DNA of 38,602 nt, taken from Planctomycetota bacterium. GTDB lineage: Bacteria; Planctomycetota; UBA1135; UBA2386. The DNA lies in assembly GCA_020425885.1 (NCBI GenBank), contig JAGQRA010000712.1, positions 1 to 38,602 of the forward strand, given 5' to 3'. A model generated the notes under the pieces. The model was given only the letters and a program-made list of their open reading frames with translations, was not told where the DNA came from and made no database searches. The position numbers and the translations under genes are program-made. This document shows positions 36,125 through 38,602 of the stretch, piece after piece. The first letter of the stretch is position 1. Each line of letters begins with the position of its first letter.

Positions 36125-38602
36125 ATGGAGACCCCTGTGACCAACCTGCGCCCGACTCCTCCGTGCCTCGCGGCCGCCTGCTCGCTGTTGCTCGCCGCCG
36201 TCACCACCGTCGCTCAGACTCCGGCTCGGCCGTTGCCGGTCAGGAGCAGCGGTCCCGTCACTGCCGGCCCGGTGTCGCCGGTATCCGTGGCGCCGGACGC
36301 GGTCCCGCCACAGGATCCGGCCGGGACCACCGCGGCAGCAGCCGACGCCACCGCGGCGGCGGCCGAGGCGGCCGCGACCGAGCGGTTGGCGAAGTGGAAG
36401 AAGCTGATCTTCGATCGACGGCCGTCGTCGATCCTGAAGGCGTGGGCCGCTCCTGAGCTGAAGCCCTACGATCCTGCCGAGGAGAAGCGGGAGATCCAAC
36501 CCGAGCTGCGCGAGCTGGTGATGCAGGAGTTCGGCGTCGATCCGACGACCGTGCCGGCGCCGCCCACCGACGAGGCGGCCAAGACCGCCGCGGCCGAGAA
36601 GGCTCTCGAGCAGAAGCGCATGCAGCGCGAGCTCGAGATGTTCGAGCGCGATGTGACGCTGTCGCGCTGGTCGGCCGTGGCCGAGTTCATGCGGGCGTTT
36701 CCGGAGAAGAGTCGCAAGGATGCCTACGAGCACTTCCTGAAGGTGCTGATCCAGCATCCGCAGACGCCGGCCGATCAGCGCGTGCCGGCGAACCTGCAGG
36801 AGAAGAACCGGTTCTCGTTCGAGGAGACGTTGCTGCTCGCCGGCATGGCTCCCGAAGGCTTCGACAAGAAGCAGGTCGCCCTGCTGGCGCCGTTGGTCAA
36901 GCGCGCGGTCGACGGCGGCAGCGTCGTCGAGGAGTACGTCCGCCTGCTCGACGTCGAGGTCAGGAAGCCGGAGGCAGAGCAACGCGTCGACCGTCGCGAA
37001 GCCGCCCTGCTGCTGTCGGCGATCGGGCAGGAGACCGAGCTCGGTGCCTTCCTGCCCGGCCCGGATGCGGCCGAGAAGGACAACGACCGCGAGGCCCTCA
37101 ACCTGCTGGCGCGGCACTACCTCGCCATGTTCGGCAAGGAGAAGCGCAACGCCCATCTCGAGGATGCCTGGCGCGTGACGCAGGCGGTGCTGGCCAAGGG
37201 CGAGGTCGGCGACGAGGACAAGCAGGAGGCGCTGCTGCGCGCCGTCGAGCTGGCGCCGAAGGTGCGCGAGGAACTCGGACCGCTGTGGCTCGAGCAGAGC
37301 TTCACGACCCAGCCCGAGCGCGGCATGGAGATCATCGCCACCATCGGCGGCGAGGCGGCGAAGGGTTTCCAGCAGCGTGGCGCGGACACCGACTATCGCA
37401 GCAAGGTGCTGCACCTGCAGAAGGTCGCGGTCGAGGCCCTGCTGAAGGCCGCGCCGCACCTGGCCGAACAATGGCGGCCGTCGCTGGCGTTGCTCGCCGC
37501 CGGCTGGATCACCGAGGCGGCCTACAGCTATCAGTACTCGCAGTCGACGCGCTACGGCCCGGTCATGGAGCGCGACTCGTACGGCAACATCTTCTGGACC
37601 AGCCGGCGCATGGGCGGCGGCGGTCAGGTGCAGGCCGTCGAACCGGCCGATCTCGTCGACGCACAGCCCGGCTCGACCTGGGTCGACATGCTCGACGCCG
37701 AGCTGCGACCGCACTTCGCGACCGTCTCGGCGCAGCTGTTCCTGAAGATCAGCGAGGCCGAGCGCGCCTTCCCGTTCATCGAGCAGCTGGCCGCGGTCAA
37801 TCCGCGCAAGGCCAAGGAGCTCGCCGACGAGTTCCTGCGCGTCTGGATGCGCGAGAACAACCCCAATCTCAACAACAGCCGCACCAACTCGTACATGTTC
37901 ATGTACGGGTTCGATCGCCGCGCCAGCGGCATCCCGCTGACGCGCAGCAAGCAGGAGCGCAACCTGGCCGAGCTGGCGACCTGGGTCGAGCGTCTGCGCC
38001 GGCTGCCGATCGGCGGCGTCGATCAGAAGCTGCTCGGCGAGGCCTTCATGGCCGCGCACAGCACCGCCGAGGTCTATCAGCTCGACACCATCGAACACGT
38101 CTTCGGCGACGTCGGCGCGCTCGAGCCGGTGCTGCTCGGCGAGCTGCTGTCGAAGATGCGTACCAACCTGGCGACGTTGTGGCGGGTGCCGGCCGTGCAG
38201 GAGGCCGGCAAGACCAGGCGCAACGAGAAGGAGATGCTGGAGGAGGTGGCCAAGGGCTACGACACCGCGCTCGCGGTGGCCGAGGAGGTGATGGCGCGTC
38301 AGGGCGATCACTGGGCGCTGCTGGCGCTCAAGGCCGCGATCCGCCACGACCAGAACAACTTCGCCAAGGAGCAGAAGCGCGACAGCGGCTTCTCCGAGGC
38401 GCGCAAGGAGTCGTTCGAGCTGTTCGAGCGCGCGGCCGAGGACTACGCCCGTCGCGTGCCGGATCTGCGGCTCGACGAGGAGACCATCGGCGCGTTCGAC
38501 ACCTGGTTCTACGCCGCGCTCGGGGCCTGCGACCTCGGCGCCATCGACGAGGAGACGGTCGTCGCCAAGACCCAGCTGCCGCTGATCAGGCAGGCGCTGG
38601 CC
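36125..38602 (+). CDS. Large secreted helical protein, C-terminus cut off by window edge
   Basis: The frame opens with ATG 36125 and remains open for all 826 codons to the right edge. The N-terminus (TNLRPTPPCLAAACSLLLAAVTTVAQTPA) is a signal peptide, followed by a Pro/Ala-rich linker (about 35-90). From about 90 the protein is helical and charged, with repeated helix pairs that resemble an alpha-solenoid, for example SRWSAVAEFMRAFPEKSRKDAYEHFLKVL and KQEALLRAVELAPKVREELGPLWLEQSF. A more distinctive region near 460-500 contains AYSYQYSQSTRYGPVMERDSYGNIFW. I do not recognise a family. It is the first gene after aat, 119 nt later, and probably has its own promoter. Location is periplasmic or extracellular. 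Confidence 0.85.
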   Translation, partial: METPVTNLRPTPPCLAAACSLLLAAVTTVAQTPARPLPVRSSGPVTAGPVSPVSVAPDAVPPQDPAGTTAAAADATAAAAEAAATERLAKWKKLIFDRRPSSILKAWAAPELKPYDPAEEKREIQPELRELVMQEFGVDPTTVPAPPTDEAAKTAAAEKALEQKRMQRELEMFERDVTLSRWSAVAEFMRAFPEKSRKDAYEHFLKVLIQHPQTPADQRVPANLQEKNRFSFEETLLLAGMAPEGFDKKQVALLAPLVKRAVDGGSVVEEYVRLLDVEVRKPEAEQRVDRREAALLLSAIGQETELGAFLPGPDAAEKDNDREALNLLARHYLAMFGKEKRNAHLEDAWRVTQAVLAKGEVGDEDKQEALLRAVELAPKVREELGPLWLEQSFTTQPERGMEIIATIGGEAAKGFQQRGADTDYRSKVLHLQKVAVEALLKAAPHLAEQWRPSLALLAAGWITEAAYSYQYSQSTRYGPVMERDSYGNIFWTSRRMGGGGQVQAVEPADLVDAQPGSTWVDMLDAELRPHFATVSAQLFLKISEAERAFPFIEQLAAVNPRKAKELADEFLRVWMRENNPNLNNSRTNSYMFMYGFDRRASGIPLTRSKQERNLAELATWVERLRRLPIGGVDQKLLGEAFMAAHSTAEVYQLDTIEHVFGDVGALEPVLLGELLSKMRTNLATLWRVPAVQEAGKTRRNEKEMLEEVAKGYDTALAVAEEVMARQGDHWALLALKAAIRHDQNNFAKEQKRDSGFSEARKESFELFERAAEDYARRVPDLRLDEETIGAFDTWFYAALGACDLGAIDEETVVAKTQLPLIRQALA

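Noticed and set aside
35933..38347. Minus-strand open frame of 804 codons opposite the last gene
   Set aside because: The plus strand has an uninterrupted 826-codon frame with a signal peptide and normal composition. The minus frame is rich in His, Arg, Leu and Gly as expected of an antisense reading.

Overview
The window is a GC-rich bacterial chromosome segment that reads as a planctomycete. Three things support this. The truncated gene at the left edge has the planctomycete-type layout of a cytochrome c-like N-terminus followed by a DUF1549-like region. There are several large secreted proteins (CotH kinase with lamin-tail domains, PKD protein, lamin-tail protein). Three of the secreted proteins share a Cys/Pro/Gly-rich C-terminal domain ending in Gly-Asn, which I associate from memory with Poly30-type marine planctomycetes. 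The phylum call is inference.

Layout. 1-1970: a PSCyt1/PSCyt2 protein (partial), an RRM RNA-binding protein and a DUF2200 protein. 1984-12070: an integrated element of about 10.06 kb bounded by a perfect 26-bp repeat. The right copy forms the 3' part of an intact tRNA-Arg(CCU). The element has a leftward integration/control operon: ribbon-helix-helix protein, second tyrosine recombinase, HTH protein, two excisionase-like proteins and the integrase. A rightward cargo module follows: 67-aa protein, DUF2335 membrane protein and PDZ lipoprotein. A leftward replication-like cluster completes it: a probable initiator with four iteron-like repeats inside its own gene, then four small to medium genes. 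There are no capsid or conjugation genes, so it looks most like an integrative plasmid or a phage-satellite-like element.

12.4-24.4 kb: secreted and envelope proteins, a fatty-acid desaturase whose stop codon lies inside a perfect 23-bp inverted repeat, and a tandem pair of di-haem oxidoreductases. 24.7-29.6 kb: a HIT protein, a TPR protein, a membrane-anchored coiled-coil trypsin-like protease and bifunctional RibBA. 29.7-33.7 kb: an ECF sigma factor, an anti-sigma-like membrane protein and a CpxP-like protein with overlapping or adjacent ends, followed by a PilM-PilN-like fusion and a PilO-like protein. 33.7-38.6 kb: a membrane-associated protein, a coiled-coil protein with a RelE/ParE-like C-terminus, leucyl/phenylalanyl-tRNA-protein transferase (Aat) and the first 826 codons of a large secreted protein that I do not recognise.

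The most interesting signals are the tRNA-integrated element with two recombinases, its lambda-O-like arrangement of iterons within a probable initiator gene, its coupled 67-aa/DUF2335 cargo pair, the shared Gly-Asn-ending C-terminal domain, and the mobile-looking inverted repeat at the desaturase end.
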